Assembly (NCBI GenBank): GCA_963732405.1
Contig: CAVSZG010000004.1
Span: 124,001-188,000 of the forward strand
DNA: 64,000 bases
Direction: 5' to 3'
From: JAUIAI01 sp963732405
Lineage (GTDB): Bacteria; Pseudomonadota; Gammaproteobacteria; Burkholderiales; Burkholderiaceae_E
The notes beneath the pieces were generated by a model that ran no database searches, was not told where the DNA came from, and saw only the letters and a list, made by a program, of their open reading frames with translations. This document shows, one piece after another, positions 34,413 to 42,987 of the stretch; position 1 is the first letter of the stretch, and each line of letters starts with the position of its first letter. The position numbers were made by a program, and so were the translations under genes.

Positions 34413-35659
34413 ACCTGATTGAACGGGCGGTCAAGGCACTCGAGGAGGCGGAACAGGCTCGTCAGGCGGGGCAGTCGCCGTCGATGCTGCCCGTGCACAC
34501 CAGGGCAGGCGACCCGGATCGCGATTTCGTCGTACCCGACACCATGCCCGCGGCGTCCACCCAGGCACCGCAGCCCACGGGCGACGACGGCATTCCGGTG
34601 CTGGGCGAAGATTCCGTGACCGATTCGGTCTCGGGTTCGCCCTCCACAGGTCTGGCACGCGACACGGTACGCCAGGCCCGGATGCGGGCGCTGCGCGAAA
34701 AGATCGATCAGGTCGAGGCCTCGGATGAACAGGCCGATGTGAGTATGCCGGCGGCAGTCGTTCGTGCCACGCGGGCTGCCGGTTCGACCGGCCTGCTGGT
34801 CGGTGCTGGCGCCGCTGGATCGGCAGCGGCCGGGCAGAGCCGCTCGCCGGCGGATCGGGCAGGCGCTGTGGCCACGCCATCGGGCGGGCGCCCGGCTGAG
34901 TCCGCGGCGCCTGCCGGCCAGAACCAGGGGTCGACCTGGGCGGGCACAGCCGCGACGGCTCATGAGGCCGACGCTCCGATATTGCGGCTCGCGCCGATCC
35001 GCGCGTCGGCCTATCTCGACCCGGCGCTGCGCGCCGATCCGATGCGCGCCGCCTTTGAAGCAATTTCCGATGATCTGATCGATGAAATGACGGCCGCCGA
35101 TGGGCTCGTGACGCCCACCGGTCGACGGATCGCCGTAACCAGTTCTGTGGTCGGTGAAGGTCGCGGTCTGTGCAGTCTGCATCTGGCGCTGAGCCTGGCG
35201 GTCGATCAGGGCATGCCGGTGGTCTGGGTGGATGCTGACCCGACGGGCGAACCCGTGCTCGCGTCTTTGGGTGTACGGGCCGGACCGGGCCTTGCCGACT
35301 GGCTGTCCGGACAGGTACGCACCCTGGGGGCACTGCTCGTACCCAGTGGTATTGCCGGCCTCCGGCTTGTCGGCAAAGGCACGTCAGCCGCGCTGGCCAG
35401 CACGGGCGCACGTCTGGATCAGGCAGCCATTCATGACTTCCTGCTCGCATTGTCCGAGGTCTGCCCGGAAGATCTGATCGTGCTCAAGCTGCCGCCCTTG
35501 CTGGGCGGTCGCGACGCCATGGAGGTCGCGGCGCTGGTCGGCCATACGGTCGTTGTGGTGGCGGCCGACTCAACGACCCGTTCGACGCTCAAGCGCGCGC
35601 TGGCCGAATTGCAGCGTCAGACGACGGTGTCGTTGTTGCTGAACAAGGTGGCCGCATGA
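34409..35659 (+). CDS. Degenerate tyrosine-kinase-like protein (predicted pseudokinase)
   Basis: 416 aa from an ATG overlapping the copolymerase stop by 4 bp. The N-terminus (MNLIERAVKALEEAEQARQ) resembles that of exosortase-A kinases, and a Pro/Ala/Gly-rich linker follows. The nucleotide-binding domain is recognisable but altered. Walker A reads SSVVGEGRGLCS (about 245-256) with Arg for Lys and Gly for Ser/Thr. Walker A' is VVWVDADPTGEP. Walker B reads DLIVLKLPPLL, with Lys where the Asp of DAPPLL belongs. The protein ends LLLNKVAA with no tyrosine cluster. It is unlikely to phosphorylate itself and may act as a structural partner of the second copolymerase. The intact paralogue is at 26.8 kb. 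Confidence 0.78.
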   Translation: MNLIERAVKALEEAEQARQAGQSPSMLPVHTRAGDPDRDFVVPDTMPAASTQAPQPTGDDGIPVLGEDSVTDSVSGSPSTGLARDTVRQARMRALREKIDQVEASDEQADVSMPAAVVRATRAAGSTGLLVGAGAAGSAAAGQSRSPADRAGAVATPSGGRPAESAAPAGQNQGSTWAGTAATAHEADAPILRLAPIRASAYLDPALRADPMRAAFEAISDDLIDEMTAADGLVTPTGRRIAVTSSVVGEGRGLCSLHLALSLAVDQGMPVVWVDADPTGEPVLASLGVRAGPGLADWLSGQVRTLGALLVPSGIAGLRLVGKGTSAALASTGARLDQAAIHDFLLALSEVCPEDLIVLKLPPLLGGRDAMEVAALVGHTVVVVAADSTTRSTLKRALAELQRQTTVSLLLNKVAA

Positions 35660-35781
35660 GCGGCGAATTGCATTCAAGGGTCGGCACTGTCGGCCCGTTC
35701 TGTCCTCACAGGATGTGGCCCATGACAACGTCCGGTTGTCTGCGCCGAATCCGTTAAGTCTCTGCCCGAGAGAGCCATTCG
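35660..35781 (+). promoter_or_regulatory. Spacer before the ATPase gene with a GACAAC/GTTGTC hairpin
   Basis: 122 bp separate the kinase-like gene from the ExeA-like ATPase, unlike the overlaps elsewhere. A perfect 6-bp stem, GACAAC at 35724-35729 and GTTGTC at 35735-35740 with a 5-nt loop, lies in the middle and could be an operator or a processing stem. A purine-rich GAGAGA at about 35769 may serve as ribosome site. No coding frame is supported. Confidence 0.35.
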
Positions 35782-36810
35782 ATGTACGAACAATATTTCG
35801 GTTTCGACAACAAGCCCTTCCAACTGAATCCCGATCCGCATTTTTTCTTTGCGAGTGCGGGGCATCAGCGGGCGCGTGCCTATCTGCAATACGGACTGCA
35901 CAAGGGTGAAGGATTCATCCTGGTCACGGGGGATATCGGCGCGGGAAAGACCACCTTGATGCGCGGTCTGCTCGATCAACTGGATCGCGAAGCGATCCGG
36001 CCGGTCGAGATTACCTCGACCCAGGTCCATGCCGACGACTTTCTGCGCATGCTCGCCCGCGAGATGGGTATCGAGTCATCCTATGACGACAAGGCCGGCT
36101 TGTTGAATCTGATCGGCGACGAACTCAAGCGGACCTATGAGTCAGGCCGGCGGACACTGGTGTTGCTGGACGAGGCACAGAACCTCACGATCGATGCGCT
36201 CGAGGAATTGCGCATGCTGACCAACTTCAACGTGGGGGCCAAGACGGTTATCCAGGCCTTGCTGCTGGGTCAGCCCGAGCTGCGCGACATCATGCAGCGC
36301 GCCGACATGACGCAGTTTCGTCAGCGCATCGTCGCCTCGTATCACCTGGGCCCTCTGACGGCCTCCGAGACCAAGCGTTATATCGGTTACCGCCTCAAGA
36401 AGGTGGGCTGGAAGGGTTCGCCGCGTTTTTCGAGCAACGTGCTGGGGCGGATTCACGAGATCTCCGGCGGCATTCCACGCCAGATCAATGCCTTGTGCGA
36501 TCGTCTGTTGCTCACCACCTATCTGAACGAGTCGGAGGTGGTGTCGAGCAAGTTCTTCGACGAAACCCTGCAGGAAATGAATTCCGAGGCGGTGTCGATC
36601 ACGCGCGCGCCAACCCAGAACAGCGGCGCTGTGCTGGGCGAAAAATACAGCGAGCACAATCTGCCGGGGGCAGGCGGCAGCCGTATGCTCACCGAGATCT
36701 CCGATCGGCTGCGCACGCTCGAGACGCGCACCGAAGGCATTCTTCGCGATCTGGCGGAGCTGCATGCGCGGATCGCCGGCAATCAGAGCCGGCCGGGCCC
36801 GGCCCACTGA
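35782..36810 (+). CDS. ExeA/GspA-like AAA ATPase, exosortase-A associated
   Basis: 342 aa. The start MYEQYFGFDNKPFQLNPDPHFFF is a hallmark of the ATPase found beside exosortase-A EPS genes and of the ExeA/GspA group. Walker A is GDIGAGKTTLMRG (near 52-64) and Walker B is LVLLDEAQNL, followed by the sensor region LLGQPELRD and FRQRIVASYHLGPLT. A short coiled segment forms the C-terminus (ISDRLRTLETRTEGILRDLAEL). In ExeA an added peptidoglycan-binding domain helps secretin assembly; it is absent here. Its role in EPS export or regulation is not established. The gene ends 4 bp from the converging PPTase gene. Confidence 0.88.
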   Translation: MYEQYFGFDNKPFQLNPDPHFFFASAGHQRARAYLQYGLHKGEGFILVTGDIGAGKTTLMRGLLDQLDREAIRPVEITSTQVHADDFLRMLAREMGIESSYDDKAGLLNLIGDELKRTYESGRRTLVLLDEAQNLTIDALEELRMLTNFNVGAKTVIQALLLGQPELRDIMQRADMTQFRQRIVASYHLGPLTASETKRYIGYRLKKVGWKGSPRFSSNVLGRIHEISGGIPRQINALCDRLLLTTYLNESEVVSSKFFDETLQEMNSEAVSITRAPTQNSGAVLGEKYSEHNLPGAGGSRMLTEISDRLRTLETRTEGILRDLAELHARIAGNQSRPGPAH

Positions 36811-36814
36811 TCGC

Positions 36815-37531
36815 TCAGGCGTTCTGCGGGGCCCGCCACGCCGTCGAACAGACGGCGTTTTCATGAATACAGGCCGATCGCACGGACAGGCGCAGGCCCG
36901 GTTCACCGGCCGCAGGCGTCGGGCAGTGGACCAGGGCCGGGTCCAGCCCCAGGCCGGTTTGCAACTGGTCGACGGGCAGCGACAGGCCCAGGCCCAGCGC
37001 CTTGACGCAGGCCTCCTTGCGCGTCCAGGCGGTGAGCAGGGCCGTACTGCGCTGCGCCGGTGCCAGCGCCGACAAGGCATCGAGTTCGCGCGCGGTCAGG
37101 ATGGTGCGCGCCAGCGGGTCAACGTCGTCGGCCTCGAACTGGCGCAGACACTCGATATCGACGCCGATCTCGTGGCGCTCGCAGATCGCAATCACGGCCA
37201 GATGAGCGCTGTGCGACAGATTGAACCAGGGCTGCGAGACGCCGCCCGGCGTGGCAAAGGCGGGCTTGCCATGTTCGCCGATGATCCAGTGCAGGTCGTG
37301 CGCAGGCCGTCCGGTGTAGGCTGCCAGGGTCCGACGCAGCCAGGCCCTCACGACCCGGTCGCGCCGGCGTAGCGTGGCAGTGGCGAAGCGCGCATTTCTG
37401 GCTTGTTCCGCGTCGGTGAGTTCAGCCGGGTCGATCTGGTCGGCGTCGACCTGGTCCAGATTCAGCAACCACAGCCCGCCCTCGGGAACAGGCGGCGCGC
37501 CATCCAGCGGGCGCGCCGGGAACCCGATCAT
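36815..37531 (-). CDS. 4'-phosphopantetheinyl transferase, Sfp type
   Basis: 238 aa. The family signatures GVDIECLRQFE (about 124-134, metal-binding Asp/Glu) and WTRKEACVKALG (about 167-178) are present, with WFNLSHSAHLAVIAI before them. Sfp-type enzymes move phosphopantetheine from CoA to the serine of carrier domains. Its start overlaps the stop of the NRPS gene by 4 bp (ATGA), so it is the dedicated activator for the carrier domains in the two megasynthases and probably for the free carrier protein at 53.4 kb. It is the last gene of the minus-strand run that begins near 56.1 kb. Confidence 0.92.
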   Translation of the reverse strand: MIGFPARPLDGAPPVPEGGLWLLNLDQVDADQIDPAELTDAEQARNARFATATLRRRDRVVRAWLRRTLAAYTGRPAHDLHWIIGEHGKPAFATPGGVSQPWFNLSHSAHLAVIAICERHEIGVDIECLRQFEADDVDPLARTILTARELDALSALAPAQRSTALLTAWTRKEACVKALGLGLSLPVDQLQTGLGLDPALVHCPTPAAGEPGLRLSVRSACIHENAVCSTAWRAPQNA

Positions 37532-40500
37532 TTGCCGATGTTGAACAGGCGGGCGAAGAAGCCTTTGCGCGGCGGCTTGCTGCCCTGACGAGGCGCCGGA
37601 TTGTGCGCCGGGTCGTTGATGCCGAAGCCGGCATCGGGATCGTCTTCGCCGGGGTCGATGCTCTCCAGCGTGGTGGTCATCACCTTGCGTTCATCCACGT
37701 CGCCCAGATAGCTCAGCGCGAGCTGACGCAGTGAACCGAACACCATCAGGCGCGGATTGGCTCGAAAGCCATTGAGCCGTTCGAGCCGTTCGATGACCTG
37801 CATGGCCTGCAGCGAGGTGCCGCCCAGATCGAAAAAGTTGTCGCTCAGGTCGATGTCATCGGTATCGAGCACCTGCGACCAGATCGCAACCAACTGCTTC
37901 TCAGCGGGTGTCCAGTTGGCCAGCGGGTCGTCATCGTCGAGGTCTGGTCGACGATCGGATCTGTCCGGTACCTGACCCGCCAGGCTTGGGTCGGTCATCG
38001 GCTTGGCGGGCCGCGCTGATCGGGCCGATGGCTCGCGTACGACCGAGTCAGCGACGATGATGGTGTCCTCGTCACTGTCGACCGGATCAAAATCGATGCG
38101 CGCCTGTTCGTCCGCGGCGGGTCTGGCGGATGCCGCACGGGTGGCCGGCCGGACCACGCGCGCCGCAATGCCTGGTGTGTTTCGGTCGATCGGGTCGGTG
38201 CCGGCCTGCGGGTCATGGCCATTGGCGTCGCCATCGGCCCGCACGCGCTTGCTGCGATGTCCACGGCTGGACGGCGGCAGGGCCGAACTCGCGATCGGTC
38301 CGGCCAGCGTCTGGCCGGCCGGAGTGGTGGCGGCACCACCCTGGGTTGCCCAGGGACCGTTGTTGCCGTGCATGCGCGGCACGATGCGCAGAATCGTCAG
38401 TTCAGGATACTTGGCGATAGTCTTGAGCAGATTGGAGAAACGGCGGCGCAAGGCCTCGGCCGTGGTCCGGGTGAACAGGTCCGAGTTGTAGGTCAGGCCA
38501 CCGGTGAGACCGTCACGACCATCGAGCAGCCACATGCCGATGTCTTCGGTGGCGCCACGCTGAAACACCTGCACGTTATGGTGTTCCAGCCCTCCCCATT
38601 GCTCGTTGCGTCCACGCGCGTCCTGGAAGGAGAACAACACCTGATAGTCGAGCGGATTGGGACCGGCCATTTCTGAGGCGAGACGCTCGAATGGCACGTC
38701 CTGGTGGGCCAGCAACTCGATGGATTCGCGGCGCACGTGGCCCAGCCATTCGGTGAACGACCAGTCCAGTTGGGGCTGCAGGTGCAGGGGCAGCAGGTTG
38801 TTGAAAAAACCCATGACCGGCTCGAATTCCGGACGCGGACGACCACGCAGCGGCATCCCCACGACCACCTGCTTGTCGGTGGCCAGGTCGCTGATCAACA
38901 GCGCGTAGGCGGCCAGCAACACCATGTTGAGCGTGGTACCTGTTTGCGAGGCAAGGTCGCGCAGACGTTGGGCCAGGCCTTCGGACACATTGATCCAGAC
39001 CGTGGCGCCGGCGCCGGTGCGGGCATTGGAGCGCGGAAAATCGCCAGGCAGACGCTCGGGTCGGGGTTGGGCGGCAATGCGCTTCATCCAGAAATCGATC
39101 TCGGCGCGGCCCACCTCGCTGTCCAGGAACTGCTGCTGCCAGTGCACGAAGTCGATATAGCTGGCCGGCAGTGGCGGGCGCAGGTCGGCTTCGGTCTGGC
39201 CGGCCTCGGTGCCCAGCAGGCCATAAACATGGGCCAACTCCTCATACAACACATCGAAGGACCAACCGTCCCAGATGATGTGATGGGCCATGAAAAAGAA
39301 CACATGTTCGTCGGGCGCGAGACGGAACATGGCGCAGGTGAACAAGGGCCCTTTCTCGATGTCAAAGGGCACGGCGATCAGCGCATTGAGCGCACGCTGC
39401 AACCTGGCCTCCTGACGATCGCGCGGCACATCGGACAGATCGGTGACCGGCATGCTCACCGGGACCTGATCGCGCACGATCTGCATGACTTCGCCATCGC
39501 GCTCGGACACGATGGTGCGCAACGAGGGCTGGCGGTTCACCACCAGTTCGATCGCCTGGCGGAACCGGGTCAGATTCATCGCCCCGGTCAGACGATGCGC
39601 CGATGGCACGTTGTACAGCGGCCGCCCCGGCATCATCTGTTCGACGAAACGGATACGCTGCTGCATCGGGCTGAGCGGACCGAATGACTGCTCCGGATGC
39701 CGTTCCAGCGGCACGCTCTGCGCAGTCGGCGTGGCGCTGGTCATGAGGGTGTCGATGCGCGCGCTCAATTGCGCGGCCGTGGGCGATTCGAACACGATAC
39801 GCATCGGGATCGCTGTCTCGAAGCGGGCGCTCAGTTGTGCCACCAGTCGCGCGGCGAGCAGCGAATGGCCGCCCATGGTGAAGAAGTCGTCGTTGATGCC
39901 CAGGGACGGAAGATCGAGCAAGGCCTGCATGGTGTCGACCACCGCCCGTTCGGTGGGATTACGCGGCTCGACCAGCCGCTCGCCGGGCGTACCGTCTTCT
40001 TCGGGCAGCGTCAAGGCTGAACGGTCGACCTTGCCGTTGGCCAGCAGGGGGATCCGGTCCGTCCAGACCACGTGCTGGGGCAGCATGTAGTCGGGTAGAT
40101 GCTGACGCAGATGCTCGCGCAGGTCTTCGGCATCAACCAGGATCGGCTTGTCTGCGCCGCTCGCGGTGCGCACATTGGCGGCATCGGGTTTGGCCACCAC
40201 CCAGGCGATCAGGCGCACGTCGCCCGAGCGTCTTTCCTTCGTGCCCGCCACGGCCGTGGCAATGGCCGGATGCGTGGCCAGGCAGGCCTCGATCTCGCCC
40301 AGTTCGATCCGGAATCCCCGGACCTTGACCTGGTTGTCGATCCGGCCCAGGTGCTCGAGTTCACCGGCGCTGGTCCAGCGACCCAGATCGCCCGTTCGGT
40401 ACAGCCGCGCACCGGGCGCTTCGCTGAACGGGTCGGCCATGAATTTTTCGGTATTGAGCAGCGGACGGTTGTGGTAGCCGAGCGTGACGCCTGCGCCGCC

Positions 40501-42987
40501 GATGACGATCTCACCGGGTACGCCGATCGGGCAGGGCTGGGCCCGCTCGTCCAGCACATGGATCTGCGTATTGGCAATCGGCCGGCCGATGCGCACGCCA
40601 TTGCCTGGCCTGGCCACTCGCCACAGACTGGACCAGACGGTGGTTTCGGTCGGGCCATAGAGATTCCAGACCGAACGGCAGCGACGCAGCATGGTGGCGG
40701 CAAGATCGGGCGGCAAGGGCTCGCCGCCGACCAGCGCCTTGAGCGTGGCACTGCCCTTGAATCCGGATTCGAACAACAATCGCCAGGTTGATGGCGTGGC
40801 CTGCATGACCGTGATGTTGGCCGCGCCGATCAGGCCGGCCAGCGCAGCGCCATCGCGTGACGATTCGGTGCTGGCCAGCACGATCTGTGCGCCGTTGACC
40901 GGCGGCAGCAGCAGCTCGAGCACCGCGATATCGAACGACAAGGTGGTGACGGCGAGCAGACGGTCATGGGTATCCAGACCGGGCTCGGCGGTCATGCTGG
41001 TCAGGAAGTTGATGACCGAACGATGCGGCACGCGCACGCCCTTGGGCGTGCCGGTCGATCCTGAGGTGTAGATCAGATAGGCCGGGTCTTCGGGGCGGGC
41101 GGCACGATCGTCGTGAGGTAGCGCGCGGGTGGTCTGCCCGTCGTTCTCGCTGGCCTGGTCATCGATGATGAGCAGCTTGTCCACGCCCAGACGACGCGCC
41201 ACCGGCGTGGTCGAGTCGGTCAGGATGAGTGCCAGGCCGGCGTCGTCGGCCATCATGGCCAGCCGTTGTTCGGGATAGGCCGGATCCAGTGGCACATATG
41301 CGGCGCCACTCTTGAGTGCCGCCCATTGCGCGATGACCAGATGTTTGCTGCGCGGCAGACAGATGCCGATGTGGTCGCCCCGGCCGATCCCGCGGGCGCG
41401 CAGCGTATGCGCGATCTGATTGCTCAGTGAGTCCAGCGCCGCAAAGCTGAGCGATTCGAGCTCGCCACTGGGGCGTTGGGCGCGCAGTGCGACGAGCTCC
41501 ACATACTGGCGCGCACTTGCACTGAGCCACTCGCCCAGATTGCGCCAGTCGGGCACGGGCGCATCGGTCTGGTTGAGCCGCTTGAGCATCTGCGCCTGGC
41601 GCTCGCCCAGGATATCGAGAATGCCCAGGGGCTGATCGGGCGACTCGCACATCTGCTGCAGCATGGCCTTGAGGCCGTTGAGCCAGTGACGGATCGTCGA
41701 CTCGTCGAACAGATCGGTGTTGTACTGACACTCGAGCACCATGCGCTCGCGCGTCTGGGCGATGTTCAGGAACAGTTCGAAGTTTTCGGCCGCACGCGGA
41801 TTGGATACGAGTTCGGCCTGTGGTCCACCGAAATCGAGCGTGGCACCATCCAGCGCCTGATCCAGGTTGAACATCACGCTGACCAGCGTGGGTCGGGAGG
41901 GATCGCGTTTGATCGGCAGCTTCTTGAGCAGCGAGCCGTAGGTATAACGTTGATGATCGAAGGCGCCGAACACCGTTTCCTGGGTGCGGCTCAGATTGTG
42001 GCGCACGCTCTGGGTCAGTTCGAGCCCGACCCGCATGGGCAACAGGTTCACGCAGTGGCCGACCAATGAGGTCGAGCCCACCACCGACTGACCGGCCGAG
42101 GGAACGCCCACCACGAGTTCGTCGGTGCGCGACAGGCGCGCCAGCAATGCCGAGAAGGCCGTGAGCAGGACCGCGAAGACACCGGTCTTGCTGTCGGCAG
42201 CCAGTTTGCGGATGTCGCGCACCGCTTCGGGCGCCAGCGGCACGTCCAGACGGGCGGAGGCAAAACTGCGGGCTGCGGGTCGTGCATTGACCGTGGGCAG
42301 GTCGAGCACCGGGATGTTCTGGCGATATTGTTCGACCCAGTATTGCGCGTCCTGTTCGGTCTCGGTGTCGCTCTGCGAGGCCAGCCGGGCGGCATAGTCG
42401 GCGAAACTGTCGGCCGGTGGCAGCTCGGCATCCGTGCCGGTGAGCGCGGCGCGGTACAGCGGTGCCAGATCGTTGAGCAGCACGCCGAACGAGAAGCCGT
42501 CGCACACGATGTGGTGGGCGGTGAGCACCAGGGCGAATTCGGACTGGGTCACTTTGATCAGACGGGCGCGGATGAGCGGCCCGTTGATCAGGTCGAAGGG
42601 CACCGAGACCTCGCCATTGAGCAGCGTGAGCATGCGCTCGTCGGCCTGCTGGGACGTCAGATCGGATAGATCGGTGAGCGGCAGGCCGAATGGGATGCTT
42701 TCCTGGATGACCAGTTCCGAGCCATCGGCACTGAGCGCTCCGCGCAACACATCATGGCGCTCGAGCAGGGCGACCAGGGCACGCTCGAGGGCGTCTGCGT
42801 CCACCGCACCGCGCAGCGCCAGCGTGACGGATTCATTGAAGGCCAGCGATGCCTGACGATCAAGCTGATCGGCCAGCCAGACCTCGCGTTGCGCTTCGGT
42901 CGTGGGAATCACCGAGGAGATCGGTGCGCCGGCAAAGGGGTCGAAGTCGACCTCGACCAGATGGTCGGGGCGAGACTGCTCAGACAT
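37528..42987 (-). CDS. Nonribosomal peptide synthetase, C-A-T-C-linker-T, glycine-type A domain, no thioesterase
   Basis: 1819 aa from the ATG at 42987, which overlaps the PKS-NRPS stop by 8 bp. Domains: C1 with AHHIVCDG (about 157); A with YTSGSTGTPKG (about 642) and YRTGDLGRW; T1 with GGHSLLAARL (about 1040); C2 with AHHIIWDGWSF (about 1236). A disordered Pro/Arg/Asp-rich linker (about 1520-1690) stands where a second A domain would be. T2 has LGGTSLQAMQ (about 1721), and a basic tail (PPRKGFFARLFNIGK) ends the protein. Binding-pocket residues read by eye give DILQLGLVWK, close to the known glycine code. With no A2 and no TE, T2 must be loaded or unloaded in trans. Confidence 0.9.
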   Translation of the reverse strand: MSEQSRPDHLVEVDFDPFAGAPISSVIPTTEAQREVWLADQLDRQASLAFNESVTLALRGAVDADALERALVALLERHDVLRGALSADGSELVIQESIPFGLPLTDLSDLTSQQADERMLTLLNGEVSVPFDLINGPLIRARLIKVTQSEFALVLTAHHIVCDGFSFGVLLNDLAPLYRAALTGTDAELPPADSFADYAARLASQSDTETEQDAQYWVEQYRQNIPVLDLPTVNARPAARSFASARLDVPLAPEAVRDIRKLAADSKTGVFAVLLTAFSALLARLSRTDELVVGVPSAGQSVVGSTSLVGHCVNLLPMRVGLELTQSVRHNLSRTQETVFGAFDHQRYTYGSLLKKLPIKRDPSRPTLVSVMFNLDQALDGATLDFGGPQAELVSNPRAAENFELFLNIAQTRERMVLECQYNTDLFDESTIRHWLNGLKAMLQQMCESPDQPLGILDILGERQAQMLKRLNQTDAPVPDWRNLGEWLSASARQYVELVALRAQRPSGELESLSFAALDSLSNQIAHTLRARGIGRGDHIGICLPRSKHLVIAQWAALKSGAAYVPLDPAYPEQRLAMMADDAGLALILTDSTTPVARRLGVDKLLIIDDQASENDGQTTRALPHDDRAARPEDPAYLIYTSGSTGTPKGVRVPHRSVINFLTSMTAEPGLDTHDRLLAVTTLSFDIAVLELLLPPVNGAQIVLASTESSRDGAALAGLIGAANITVMQATPSTWRLLFESGFKGSATLKALVGGEPLPPDLAATMLRRCRSVWNLYGPTETTVWSSLWRVARPGNGVRIGRPIANTQIHVLDERAQPCPIGVPGEIVIGGAGVTLGYHNRPLLNTEKFMADPFSEAPGARLYRTGDLGRWTSAGELEHLGRIDNQVKVRGFRIELGEIEACLATHPAIATAVAGTKERRSGDVRLIAWVVAKPDAANVRTASGADKPILVDAEDLREHLRQHLPDYMLPQHVVWTDRIPLLANGKVDRSALTLPEEDGTPGERLVEPRNPTERAVVDTMQALLDLPSLGINDDFFTMGGHSLLAARLVAQLSARFETAIPMRIVFESPTAAQLSARIDTLMTSATPTAQSVPLERHPEQSFGPLSPMQQRIRFVEQMMPGRPLYNVPSAHRLTGAMNLTRFRQAIELVVNRQPSLRTIVSERDGEVMQIVRDQVPVSMPVTDLSDVPRDRQEARLQRALNALIAVPFDIEKGPLFTCAMFRLAPDEHVFFFMAHHIIWDGWSFDVLYEELAHVYGLLGTEAGQTEADLRPPLPASYIDFVHWQQQFLDSEVGRAEIDFWMKRIAAQPRPERLPGDFPRSNARTGAGATVWINVSEGLAQRLRDLASQTGTTLNMVLLAAYALLISDLATDKQVVVGMPLRGRPRPEFEPVMGFFNNLLPLHLQPQLDWSFTEWLGHVRRESIELLAHQDVPFERLASEMAGPNPLDYQVLFSFQDARGRNEQWGGLEHHNVQVFQRGATEDIGMWLLDGRDGLTGGLTYNSDLFTRTTAEALRRRFSNLLKTIAKYPELTILRIVPRMHGNNGPWATQGGAATTPAGQTLAGPIASSALPPSSRGHRSKRVRADGDANGHDPQAGTDPIDRNTPGIAARVVRPATRAASARPAADEQARIDFDPVDSDEDTIIVADSVVREPSARSARPAKPMTDPSLAGQVPDRSDRRPDLDDDDPLANWTPAEKQLVAIWSQVLDTDDIDLSDNFFDLGGTSLQAMQVIERLERLNGFRANPRLMVFGSLRQLALSYLGDVDERKVMTTTLESIDPGEDDPDAGFGINDPAHNPAPRQGSKPPRKGFFARLFNIGK

